From an uncultured Acidimicrobiales bacterium (GTDB lineage: Bacteria; Actinomycetota; Acidimicrobiia; Acidimicrobiales; Aldehydirespiratoraceae), in NCBI GenBank assembly GCA_905480195.1, contig CAJQPN010000048.1, forward strand, positions 1-64,000: a DNA stretch of 64,000 nt. Direction: 5' to 3'. Below are positions 20,455 to 29,681 of the stretch, piece after piece. A program made the position numbers and the translations under genes. Within the stretch, counting starts at the first letter, position 1; every line of letters starts with the position of its first letter. Below the pieces are notes generated by a model. That model was not told the origin of the DNA, made no database searches, and was given only the letters and a program-made list of their open reading frames with translations.

Positions 20455-21537
20455 CGGGTAAATGATCGGCCGCTCCTCGATCTCTCGCAAGCCGCGCCCT
20501 CCTACGCCCCCGCTCCAGTCGTCGTCGATCGCATCGCCCAGGCGGCAGCAGAGGCCGACACGTCGAAGTATGCACCGCAGCCGGGTATCCCCCAGCTTCG
20601 CGCCGCATTCGCCGCCGACGTGGCTGCCGCGTACGACGCCGACGTCGACCCCGACGACACCCTCATCACCGCGGGCTGCAATCAGGCGTTCTGCACGGTG
20701 ATGAGCGCACTGGCAGGACCGGGCGACAACGTCGTGCTCGCCCTCCCCTTCTACTTCAATCACGACATGTGGTTGCGGGTTGAGGGCATCGAGCCCCGAT
20801 ACCTGGAGCCGGATAATCAACTCCACCCGTCGGTGACCGAGGCACACCAACGAATCGACGCAAGAACCCGAGCAATCGTATTGGTCACACCGGGCAACCC
20901 GAGTGGCGTGACGTACCCACCAGAACTCATCGATGCGTTCGCTGACATGGCAGCAGACCGTGGCGTTGCCCTCGTCATCGATGAGACCTACCGGTCGTTT
21001 CGTCCGACAACCGATCCGGCCCATCGGCTGTACGACCGTCCACGCTGGCGCGATCAGGTCATCACGCTTCATTCATTCTCGAAGGATCTCGCGATCCCCG
21101 GATACCGCGTGGGGGGGCTCATCGCCGGTGAAGCTGCCCGAGTCGAGGCGTTGAAGATCCTCGACTGCATCGCGATATCAGCACCGGTGATCGGCCAGAT
21201 GGCGTCGGCTACTGGCTTGACCAAGGCGACCGAGTGGCGACGAGAACAAGCCGAACGCACCCGCGACCTTCAGGGGCAGTTCGAGCGCGTGATGGCCGAG
21301 CGCCCGGGCGGCTTTGAGCTGGTCACCGCTGGAGCGTACTTCGGCTGGGTTCGTTCTCCGGGCGACGAGCCGACCCCCGATGTGGTCCGGCGACTCGTGG
21401 TCGAACATGACGTGCTCACGATTCCTGGCACCGCCTTCACCCCGACCGACGAACAGATGATTCGCTTCAGCTTTGCGAACCTCGTGCCCAATGAGATCGC
21501 CGAGCTCGGTCTGCGCTTGACACAATGGTGCCGATGA
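20383..21537 (+). CDS. Class I/II pyridoxal-phosphate aminotransferase
   Basis: MQFSPRVSELIHSPIG...LDLSQAAPSYAPAP, TAGCNQAF, LVTPGNPSGVTYPPEL, HSFSKDLAIPGYRVG. Confidence 0.92.
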   Translation: MQFSPRVSELIHSPIGAAHALLAHRVNDRPLLDLSQAAPSYAPAPVVVDRIAQAAAEADTSKYAPQPGIPQLRAAFAADVAAAYDADVDPDDTLITAGCNQAFCTVMSALAGPGDNVVLALPFYFNHDMWLRVEGIEPRYLEPDNQLHPSVTEAHQRIDARTRAIVLVTPGNPSGVTYPPELIDAFADMAADRGVALVIDETYRSFRPTTDPAHRLYDRPRWRDQVITLHSFSKDLAIPGYRVGGLIAGEAARVEALKILDCIAISAPVIGQMASATGLTKATEWRREQAERTRDLQGQFERVMAERPGGFELVTAGAYFGWVRSPGDEPTPDVVRRLVVEHDVLTIPGTAFTPTDEQMIRFSFANLVPNEIAELGLRLTQWCR

Positions 21538-22355
21538 ACAACCTCTGCACCGTCCGAATCGGATCCATCACCCGCGCCGGACGGGTTGAAGGCGACGACA
21601 TCGTCGTTCTCGATGCAGCCGACGTCGGAGCGGTGCTTCGGACCGGCAAGCAGGAAGAGACCGGTAACGCCATCCCCCGCGTCACAGCCGACCTGGCGCC
21701 CCTCATCACCGCACCCGACAAGGTCATCTGCGTCGGTCAAAACTACCTCGACCACATTCGCGAGATGGGCAACGAACCGCCAGCCGCTCCGACCTACTTC
21801 GCGAAGTTCTCGAACTCGCTCATCGGTGCCCGTGACGACATGATTCTTCCGCCGGTCGACGTGTCGACCCACGTCGACTGGGAAGCCGAGCTTGCGATCG
21901 TCATCGGGAGTCCGGTTCGGCACGCATCGTCTGCCGAAGCCTTGGCCGCGGTGGCGGGCTACACCGTGTTGAACGACGGTTCGGTGCGTGACTACCAACG
22001 CCGAACGAAGCAGTTCCTCGCCGGCAAGATGTTTGAGGGTCTCACGCCGGTCGGACCGGTGCTGGTCCCGGCGACCGAGCTCGGAGATGGCAGTGGCCTG
22101 ACGATCCGGTCGAGCGTCGACGGAGTAGTCAAACAGGACAGCAACACCGACCAGCTGTGTTTCACCGTCGTCGACATCGTGAAAGACCTCTCTGCGATCA
22201 CCACGCTCATGCCGGGCGACATCATCGCAACCGGGACGCCGGGAGGTGTCGGTGCGGCGCGAACCCCGCCTGAATGGCTCGGCGATGGTTCGATCGTTCG
22301 CTGCGAAATCGAAGGTATCGGCGCAGTCGAGAACCGCTGCGTGCTCCCGGGTTGA
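21525..22355 (+). CDS. Fumarylacetoacetate hydrolase family protein
   Basis: KVICVGQNYLDHIREMGNEPPAAPTYFAKFSNSLIG, WEAELAIVIG, PGDIIATGTPGGVG. Confidence 0.93.
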   Translation: MVPMNNLCTVRIGSITRAGRVEGDDIVVLDAADVGAVLRTGKQEETGNAIPRVTADLAPLITAPDKVICVGQNYLDHIREMGNEPPAAPTYFAKFSNSLIGARDDMILPPVDVSTHVDWEAELAIVIGSPVRHASSAEALAAVAGYTVLNDGSVRDYQRRTKQFLAGKMFEGLTPVGPVLVPATELGDGSGLTIRSSVDGVVKQDSNTDQLCFTVVDIVKDLSAITTLMPGDIIATGTPGGVGAARTPPEWLGDGSIVRCEIEGIGAVENRCVLPG

Positions 22356-22356
22356 G

Positions 22357-22908
22357 TCAGACGGCGAGCCGAGCGGTGATGTCGGTGACGATCTCGTCGA
22401 CAGTTCGATCGTCGGTCGGTACCGGTTCGAACTGGCCGTAGACCTCGGCTCGATCAGCCAAGAGTTCAGCGATCCGACCCTCGGGGTTGGCACCAGCCAG
22501 GAGTGGCCGCTCGTCGACCCCGTCGACGAGCACCCGATCCATGATCGTGTGCGGCTCGGCAGTGAGGCAGAAAATACGACCGGTCGCTGCGAGCACGACT
22601 CGAGTTTCGGCCCGGGTGAGCATTCCGCCACCCGTTGCGATCACGAGGTCGGTGCGGACAGCAAGTTCCGCGGCCACGGTTTGCTCAAGATTGCGGAATC
22701 CGTCCTCGCCGGCGATGGCGAAGATCTCCGGGATCGGCCCGTGGACAGCGATGATGGCCTCGTCGGTATCGACGAATTCACGCCCGAGCGCGGCGGCAAG
22801 CGCTCGCCCGACTGCGGTCTTTCCAGTGCCCATGAAACCCGTGAGCACGAGGTTCGGCGCACCGTCGGCGCCGCGCGCCCCCTTTGTCTCTGCGCGTCGA
22901 CGGCCCAT
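22357..22908 (-). CDS. aroK: Shikimate kinase family protein
   Basis: NLVLTGFMGTGKTAVGRALAAALGREFVDTDEAI...FRNLEQTV...LVIATGGGML. Confidence 0.85.
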   Translation of the reverse strand: MGRRRAETKGARGADGAPNLVLTGFMGTGKTAVGRALAAALGREFVDTDEAIIAVHGPIPEIFAIAGEDGFRNLEQTVAAELAVRTDLVIATGGGMLTRAETRVVLAATGRIFCLTAEPHTIMDRVLVDGVDERPLLAGANPEGRIAELLADRAEVYGQFEPVPTDDRTVDEIVTDITARLAV

Positions 22909-22949
22909 GGCTTCCGACGGTACACCGCCACAGGAGCGTCACGAGCGGG

Positions 22950-23600
22950 GTTCGGGTACAGCAAATAGCGCCGTCGGGCCACGTCGAATACTGCGAGCTC
23001 GTCCTGCCAACCCGCAATGATGTCGGCTGAGGCGACCCCGGCTGCCAGTTCGTCGACGAGACGGGTCGTACCGGCGAGCAGTGTCATCATCGACGTTCGG
23101 GGGACGTACTCGTCGTCACTGCTTTGTTGTCGGCGAGCCTCATGCCAGAACGCATCGAGAATGTGGACACCCACCTCGGCCGGATCGAAGCTCGCACGGT
23201 CGGTGACGACCGTGTCGGCGTCGGCCCACGGGGCCCCGACCTGTTCGAATGTCGATCGGGTTCCACCCCCGAACGAAATGGAGGTGGCTTCGAGGATCAC
23301 CGTGCCCAGATAGAGGACGGCTGCCGTGAGGGTCTGGAGTCCCGGAGGAGGTGGGATCCACTCGAGCCCGGTTTCATCCCAGGTCATACCTCGTTCCCAG
23401 CCCCCGAGGGGGATGACATCGAGCCGAAGATCATCGACCCCATCGCTCCAATCCTCACCGACGATTGCCTTCGCCAGTTCACCAGGCGTCATCGCCTAGG
23501 CCGCCGCGATCGGGAACTGGCCGACGAACGACACGCGCTCGGGAGCAAATGCGGCGACCAACTCGACGTCGGGGGCCTCGGGTCATGACCGAGTTGTAGG
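22950..23600 (-). pseudogene. Degraded DUF1343 (exo-N-acetylmuramidase NamZ-like) remnant
   Basis: SFVGQFPIAAA*AMTPGELAKAIV..RLDVIPLGGWERGMTWDETGLEWIPPPPGLQTLTAAVLYLGTVILEATSISFGGGTRSTFEQVGAPW...YLLYP matches the DUF1343 C-terminal pattern, with an in-frame TAG (23496-23498), apparent internal deletions, missing N-terminal domain and lost stop. Confidence 0.75.
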
Positions 23601-23656
23601 ACTGCTCGGTCGGCGACGATCTGCGCCATCATGGAGTCGATGCCACGGAGGACGAG

Positions 23657-24634
23657 ATGACCGCACATGCCATTCGCATGACCACTACCGGAGGACCAGA
23701 GGTCCTTGCGTACGAAGAGATCGACGTTCCCGACCCGGGACCTGGACAGGCGACCGTGGCGGTGCATGCGAGTGGCGTGAACTTCATCGATACGTATCAC
23801 CGCTCAGGCCTCTACGACGTGCCGCTTCCGTTCACACCGGGGTCGGAGGGGGCCGGAGTCGTCACTGCGGTCGGCGCCGATGTCGAAGCGGTGGCAGCCG
23901 GCGACCGGGTCGCCTGGGTTGGGGTGCCGGCTAGCTATGCGTCGCACGTCGTCGCCGACGCAAGCGTGTTGATGCGGGTTCCCGACGACATCACGCTCGA
24001 GACTGCGGCGGCGATTCCGCTGCAGGCGATGACTGCTCACTACCTCATCACCGACACCTACTCCCTTGCCCCCGGCGACACCTGCCTCGTCCACGCCGCC
24101 GCCGGTGGCACGGGCCGGCTGATCGTCCAGATGGCACGGTTACGCGGCGCCCGAGTCGTCGCAACCGCCGGTTCCGACGAGAAGCTCGCGATCGCACGTT
24201 CGGGCGGCGCCGACCACGCGATCAACTACCGAACGACCGACATTGTCGAAGGTGTTGAAGCCGCAGTGGGCAAGGACGCCATCGATGTCGTCTACGACGG
24301 TGTCGGGGCGGCGACGTTCGAAGCCGGACTCGCGGTCCTGCGGCCTCGTGGTGTCATGGCCACGTTCGGCAACGCGTCCGGAGCCGTTCCACCGGTCAGT
24401 CCACTCTCGCTCATGCCGAAGTCGCTGTTCCTCACCCGACCTAGCCTGTTCAGTCACATGCTCACCGCCGCCGAGCGACTTGGTCGCTGGAACGAGATCA
24501 TCAGCTGGGTGCAGACCGGAGAACTCGAGATCCGTATCGGCCACACATGGCGGCTCGCCGAGGCCGCTGCGGCGCACACTGCGCTCGAATCGCGTGCGAC
24601 AACCGGCAAACTGCTGCTCACTGCGGGAAACTGA
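23657..24634 (+). CDS. Quinone oxidoreductase (zinc-independent MDR/ADH family)
   Basis: PDPGPGQATVAVHASGVNFIDTYHRSGLYDVPLPFTPGSEGAGVV...HAAAGGTGRLIVQMARLRGARVVATAGSDEK. Confidence 0.93.
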   Translation: MTAHAIRMTTTGGPEVLAYEEIDVPDPGPGQATVAVHASGVNFIDTYHRSGLYDVPLPFTPGSEGAGVVTAVGADVEAVAAGDRVAWVGVPASYASHVVADASVLMRVPDDITLETAAAIPLQAMTAHYLITDTYSLAPGDTCLVHAAAGGTGRLIVQMARLRGARVVATAGSDEKLAIARSGGADHAINYRTTDIVEGVEAAVGKDAIDVVYDGVGAATFEAGLAVLRPRGVMATFGNASGAVPPVSPLSLMPKSLFLTRPSLFSHMLTAAERLGRWNEIISWVQTGELEIRIGHTWRLAEAAAAHTALESRATTGKLLLTAGN

Positions 24635-24638
24635 GAAC

Positions 24639-25598
24639 GTGACGGCTCTTCTTGATGCATTCGAAGCTCTCGTAACTCGACAAGTAGCTGCGCTGGCTGC
24701 GCCGGGAGTCTGGTTCACCGGAGAGGAACAGGTCGCAATCGCCCGTGAGGCCCGCGGCGCCCGGGCCGGCCAGCCTCCTGCCGGTGAGCTACCGGCGGCT
24801 GTCGCCGACGCAAGCCGCCGTATCGCAACCGAAGCCTGGACGATTCGGCCCGCCGACATCGCAGCATGGGTCAACGCCGGTCTCCGTGCAGAGGCCTACG
24901 TCGAGATCCTGTCGATCGTCGCTCGCTTGGCTGCGCTCGACACGGCGGCATTCGGGCTCGGACTCGACGATCCCGTCCTGCCGGAACCGATCGCAGGTCT
25001 GCCCAGCCAGGTGGTGATCACCGACGCGGCGATCAACCAGGGATGGGTACCCACCGTGGGCGTTGCCCACCCGGTCACCGCTCTCACCGCGATCCCAGGC
25101 GGCCTTGAGCTGCAGTTCGACGTCCACGAAACGCTCTACCTGTCGATCGATGAAATGAGCGACCCGGTCGCTACACGCAACGGCGCCACTCGCGCCCAGA
25201 TCGAGTTGGCTGCCGCCCGAACGTCGTATCTCAACGAGTGTTTCTTTTGACTGCTGTCTCATGCGGGGATGCTCCGTGCGAGCCTCCATGAGACAGGCCA
25301 AGAACTCCACCCGCGCGTGATCGCAGAAGGGTGCGGTACCTGCGGGGTACCCGCCGGGAACGACATCCGCGCCCTCGTCGATGCCTGCGTAATGCGGGAC
25401 TTTGACGAGTACCCCGATGCGCGGGTTCGCGCCGAGCTCCGGCTCGGCCGCGATACAGCCGATCGCATTGTCATGGTGGCCGCCAACTTCGAGATGATGA
25501 ACCGATTACTCGATGCCGTCGGCGTGCCGGTAAGTGCAACCACGACCGGACTCGCCACCGAAATGGGGCTCGTCATCCCTGATCATCTGCAGCCGTGA
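24639..25598 (+). CDS. Candidate AhpD/CMD-like selenoprotein with UGA (Sec) at 25248-25250
   Basis: ORFs 24639..25250 and 25269..25598 share a frame and are separated by one TGA. Context ..AQIELAAARTSYLNECFF(U)LLSHAGMLR.. reproduces AhpD catalytic spacing E-x11-C-x2-C/U-x3-H. Hairpin follows TGA. Confidence 0.75.
25254..25296 (+). promoter_or_regulatory. Candidate bacterial SECIS hairpin
   Basis: CTGTCTCATG (25254-25263) pairs perfectly with CATGAGACAG (25287-25296); inner GGGG/CCTC and CTC/GAG helices with AUG bulge; apical loop CGUGC starting 25 nt after UGA. Confidence 0.7.
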
Positions 25599-26020
25599 CC
25601 GTGACCCTGCAGTATCTCCTCGACCGACTCGCCATCTCCGACTTCCTCACGACCTATGCCAACGCCGTCGACACCAGGGACTGGGCGCTCTACCGAACCC
25701 TCTTCACCGCAGACGCGCACATCGACTACACCGCAGCTGGCGGGATCGAGGGCACGGTCGACGAGGTCGTCTCGTGGCTCGAAACCACGATGGAGATGTT
25801 TTCGGCCACCCAGCACCTCGTGAGCAACGAAATGGTCACGATCGACGGCGACACGGCAACCGTGCGGGCGATGTTCTTCAACCCGATGCACTTCGCTGGC
25901 AAAGACGCTCCCTTCTTCGAGTGCGGGGGTTGGTACAACCACGAGCTCGTTCGCCACGGCGACGGCTGGCGGAGCGTTCGTCTCTGGGAGGACTTCTCCT
26001 GGACCACGATGGGGAAGTGA
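25595..26020 (+). CDS. SnoaL-like/nuclear transport factor 2 family protein
   Basis: LLDRLAISDFLTTYANAVDTRDWALYRTLFTADAHIDYTAAGG...; 140 aa. Confidence 0.85.
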   Translation: MTVTLQYLLDRLAISDFLTTYANAVDTRDWALYRTLFTADAHIDYTAAGGIEGTVDEVVSWLETTMEMFSATQHLVSNEMVTIDGDTATVRAMFFNPMHFAGKDAPFFECGGWYNHELVRHGDGWRSVRLWEDFSWTTMGK

Positions 26021-26021
26021 C

Positions 26022-27599
26022 ATGGCGCCACCCTGGACCACGATCCCAGACCTGATCGACGATGCGGCCGACCGCTTCGCATCGAACGAGGCCATGGTCG
26101 ACGGCGACATCCGTTGGGACTTCGTCGAGTTTCGCACCGAGATCCGACGAGCGGCCGCCGCACTGATGGCGAGCGGCGTCGAACGCGGCGACCGCATCGC
26201 GGTGTGGGCGCCGAACTGCTGGGAGTGGGCGGTCGCCGCCCTCGGCGTCCATGTCGCAGGCGCGATCGTCGTCCCCATCAACACGCGTTTCAAAGGCCGC
26301 GAGGCGGCCTACGTGATCGAGTCGAGCAAGGCTCGCATCCTCTTCACCGTCACGGACTTCCTCGACACCGACTACGTCGCACTCCTGAGCGAGGCTGGCG
26401 TGCCTGCTTCACTCGACGAGATCGTGGTCCTGCGGGGCACCGTTCCCGACGCTGCGGTCGCGTTCGCCGACATGATCGACCGAGGCAGAGGCATCTCCGA
26501 CGACACGATCGCCGAGCGCGCTGCGATGATCGCACCCCACGATTTGTGCAACATCATGTTCACCTCGGGCACCACCGGTTCTCCCAAGGGAGCGATGCTC
26601 ACCCACGGGGCCACCTGTCGGGCGTTCAAGTCGTGGTCTGACGTGATCGGTCTCGACCAGGACCGATACCTGATCGTCAACCCGTTTTTTCATTCGTTCG
26701 GCCTGAACGCCGGCATCCTCGCCTGCCTCATGACCGGATCGACGATCGTCCCACACCCGGTGTTCGACGTCGCTCAGGTGATGCAACGGGTTCCCGAGGA
26801 ACGGATCTCGATGCTGCCTGGCCCGCCCGCGATCTACCAGACGATCCTCAACGACCCTGACCTCGAATCATTCGACATGTCATCACTTCGACTCGCAGTC
26901 ACGGGCGCAGCCGCGATTCCGGTCGAGATGATTCTGCAGATGCGCGAACGACTCGGTTTCGAGAAGATCGTGACCGGCTACGGGCTCACCGAATCGACCG
27001 GCATCGCCACCATGTGTCGACACGACGATGACCCCGAAATCATCGCTAACACCTCAGGTCGGGCGATCCCCGACGTCGAGGTGCGGGTGATCGATGCCAA
27101 CGGCAAGGAGGTACCCCGGGGCGAGCCGGGCGAGATCGTGGTACGGGGCTACAACATCATGCTCGGCTACCTCGATGACCCCGAGAAAACCGCCGAGACA
27201 GTCGATGCCGAGGGCTGGCTTCACACCGGTGACATTGGCGTGATGGACGATGGCGGCAACATCGACATCACCGACCGGGTGAAGGACATGTTCATCAACG
27301 GTGGATTCAATGCGTACCCCGCGGAGATCGAGAACGTGATGACGAAGCACCCCGATATCGCCTCGGTCGCCGTGGTAGGCGTGCCCGACGAACGCCTCGG
27401 CGAGGTCGGCTACGCCTTCGTGATCCCGGTCAGGGGTTCGGCTCCCAGTGGCGACGAGATCATGACGTGGTGTCGCACCGAAATGGCCAACTACAAGTGC
27501 CCCCGCCACGTCGCCTTCGTCGACGCGTTGCCGCTCAACGCCAGTGGCAAGGTCCTCAAATACGAACTGCGCGACCAAGCGATTGCATCACTCGGCTGA
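26022..27599 (+). CDS. Acyl-CoA synthetase, AMP-dependent ligase (FadD3-like)
   Basis: MFTSGTTGSPKGAMLTH, GYGLTESTG, GWLHTGDIGVMDDGGNIDITDRVKDMFINGGFNAYPAEIE, NASGKVLKYELR. Confidence 0.93.
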   Translation: MAPPWTTIPDLIDDAADRFASNEAMVDGDIRWDFVEFRTEIRRAAAALMASGVERGDRIAVWAPNCWEWAVAALGVHVAGAIVVPINTRFKGREAAYVIESSKARILFTVTDFLDTDYVALLSEAGVPASLDEIVVLRGTVPDAAVAFADMIDRGRGISDDTIAERAAMIAPHDLCNIMFTSGTTGSPKGAMLTHGATCRAFKSWSDVIGLDQDRYLIVNPFFHSFGLNAGILACLMTGSTIVPHPVFDVAQVMQRVPEERISMLPGPPAIYQTILNDPDLESFDMSSLRLAVTGAAAIPVEMILQMRERLGFEKIVTGYGLTESTGIATMCRHDDDPEIIANTSGRAIPDVEVRVIDANGKEVPRGEPGEIVVRGYNIMLGYLDDPEKTAETVDAEGWLHTGDIGVMDDGGNIDITDRVKDMFINGGFNAYPAEIENVMTKHPDIASVAVVGVPDERLGEVGYAFVIPVRGSAPSGDEIMTWCRTEMANYKCPRHVAFVDALPLNASGKVLKYELRDQAIASLG

Positions 27600-27706
27600 A
27601 ATCCGCAGGTTCTTTACAAAGGAGCAATCCGGTCGCGGGTCTCCAGCGGCGGTAGTTTGGAAGCCGTTCTGATCAAGACGCCAACGGCGCGGACGACGAG
27701 AGAGCC

Positions 27707-29140
27707 ATGACCGATTCCGGCACTGACCACTTCGAACGCTGGCAGGAGGACGAAGCGACCGCCGAGGCGATGATCCCGATCCTGGGGCGCCTCTACCGCG
27801 AGAAAGACGTCATCTTCTACATCTACGGGCGCAAGCTCGAGCGCACGCCGATCGGGATCATCAAGGCGCACCGGTACGCCCGGAACTTCACCGGGTCAGA
27901 ACTTTCGGTCCAACAGACCCTTCCCGTGCTCGAAGCGTTAGCCGATATGGACCTCGACTCGGCGAAGATCAACCTCGGCAAACTCACCAACGGCTGGCTC
28001 GACGCCGGCGAGGTCGACCTCCGGGCTTACCTCGACCGCGAACTTGCGTCGATCACCACCGGACACGGGCAACTGCTCGAAGAACCCACCGACGTTGTGC
28101 TTTACGGCTTCGGCCGCATCGGCCGCCTGCTGGCCCGCATCCTGATCGAGCGAGCCGGGTCGGGCGCCAAACTGCGACTCCGGGCGATCGTGCTGCGACC
28201 ACAGAAGGCGAACGACATCGAAAAGCGGGCCAGCCTGCTGCGCCGCGACTCGATCCACGGACCGTTCGCTGGCAGCGTCATCGCCGACCCCGACAACGAC
28301 CAGATCATCGCCAACGGCAACCCGATCAGGTTCATCTACGCCGCACAGCCTGAAGACATCGACTACGAGTCCTATGGCATCAAGAACGCAATTGTCATTG
28401 ACAACACGGGGGCCTGGCGCGACGCGGAGGGCCTCAACCGTCACCTAAAGGCCAACGGTGCAGCACGTGCCGTGCTCACTGCGCCGGGGAAGGGCGCGGT
28501 CAAGAACATCATCTACGGCGTCAACCACGACGTGCTCACCGACGACGACGTGGTCCTCTCGGCAGCGTCGTGCACCACGAACGCGATCGTGCCGCCACTC
28601 AAGGTGATGAACGACACGTTCGGCATCGTCGGTGGCCACGTCGAGACAATCCACGCCTACACGAACGACCAGAACCTCACCGACAACTTCCACAGCAAGG
28701 AACGCCGGGGCCGGTCGGCGCCGCTCAACATGGTGATCACCGAAACCGGTGCCGCGTCGGCGGTCGTGAAGGCACTTCCCGAACTAGCCGGCAAACTCAC
28801 CGGTAACGCGATCCGGGTTCCGGTCCCGAACGTCTCGCTCGCAATCCTCAATCTGACACTCGAGCGTGAAGCGAGTCGTGAAGAGATCAATGCCGAACTG
28901 CGCGACGCGTCGATGAGCGTCGATCTGGGCGAGCAGATCGACTACACCACCTCGACCGAAGTTGTGTCGTCGGATCTTGTCGGCGCCGAACGCACCAGCA
29001 TCGTCGACGCCCAGGCAACGATTGCCGACTCGAACCGCTGCGTGCTCTACATCTGGTACGACAACGAGGCCGGGTACAGCTACCAGGTCGTCCGCCTTGT
29101 CCAGGAGATTGCCGGACTGGCGTATCCACGCGTCCCATAG
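27707..29140 (+). CDS. gap: Glyceraldehyde-3-phosphate dehydrogenase, long form
   Basis: VVLYGFGRIGRLLARILIERAG, VLSAASCTTNAIVPPLKVMNDTFGIVGGHVETIHAYTNDQNLTDN; about 125-aa N-terminal extension. Confidence 0.93.
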   Translation: MTDSGTDHFERWQEDEATAEAMIPILGRLYREKDVIFYIYGRKLERTPIGIIKAHRYARNFTGSELSVQQTLPVLEALADMDLDSAKINLGKLTNGWLDAGEVDLRAYLDRELASITTGHGQLLEEPTDVVLYGFGRIGRLLARILIERAGSGAKLRLRAIVLRPQKANDIEKRASLLRRDSIHGPFAGSVIADPDNDQIIANGNPIRFIYAAQPEDIDYESYGIKNAIVIDNTGAWRDAEGLNRHLKANGAARAVLTAPGKGAVKNIIYGVNHDVLTDDDVVLSAASCTTNAIVPPLKVMNDTFGIVGGHVETIHAYTNDQNLTDNFHSKERRGRSAPLNMVITETGAASAVVKALPELAGKLTGNAIRVPVPNVSLAILNLTLEREASREEINAELRDASMSVDLGEQIDYTTSTEVVSSDLVGAERTSIVDAQATIADSNRCVLYIWYDNEAGYSYQVVRLVQEIAGLAYPRVP

Positions 29141-29179
29141 TGCTTCGCCTCGAGTCGGGGCGGCCGCTACGGTCGTCAT

Positions 29180-29650
29180 ATGGGACAGGAACAAACCGGA
29201 TCCGTCACCCGAGACATCGGAGCCGACCCGATGACCGTGTGGGCTGCGATCTCCGACGTCACGCGCATGGGCGAATGGTCACCGGAATGTCACACCTGCG
29301 AATGGCAGGAGGGTCACGACGGACCAGCCGTCGGCGCCCGCTTCGACGGTCACAATCGCAACGGCGACAAGGAGTGGAGTACCCACGCCGAGATCGACAG
29401 GTGCGAGCCCGGCGTCGCGTTCCACTTCAAGGCGATGATCGGCCGTAGCGACTTCCATTTCGCCAACTGGCGTTATGACCTTGAGGCGATCGACGGTGGC
29501 ACCCGCGTCACCGAGAGTTGGGACGACCTGCGGCCCGAAGAATCCCTCGAGCGATCCAAGGAAATCTCCGGTGTCGGCGACCGCAGCGTTCACAACAAGG
29601 AGACCGCCTCCACCACCCTTGAGCGCCTTGCCGCAGCGCTCGAGCGCTGA
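29180..29650 (+). CDS. SRPBCC family protein
   Basis: TRDIGADPMTVWAAISDVTRMGEWSPECHTCEW...; polyketide-cyclase/START-like pattern. Confidence 0.85.
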   Translation: MGQEQTGSVTRDIGADPMTVWAAISDVTRMGEWSPECHTCEWQEGHDGPAVGARFDGHNRNGDKEWSTHAEIDRCEPGVAFHFKAMIGRSDFHFANWRYDLEAIDGGTRVTESWDDLRPEESLERSKEISGVGDRSVHNKETASTTLERLAAALER

Positions 29651-29657
29651 GCGCCGC

Positions 29658-29681
29658 GAGCGCTGGCTACCGCAAGCGCTC
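29658..29681. terminator. Possible bidirectional terminator hairpin between convergent genes
   Basis: GAGCGCT-ggctaccgca-AGCGCTC, 7-bp stem between SRPBCC stop and SDR stop. Confidence 0.35.

Noticed and set aside
22641-23492. ORF of 283 aa as an intact gene
   Set aside because: Its last 100 residues are an out-of-frame reading of the shikimate kinase gene and its start follows an in-frame TAG in homologous sequence; treated as a pseudogene remnant instead.
23496-23498. Amber codon in the DUF1343 remnant as possible pyrrolysine/suppression
   Set aside because: The locus also has apparent deletions and a lost stop, so decay is simpler; the xthA amber is likewise in a truncated gene.
25269-25598. 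Independent small CDS starting at 25269
   Set aside because: Same frame as the upstream ORF with only a UGA between; better explained as the C-terminal part of a read-through (Sec) protein.
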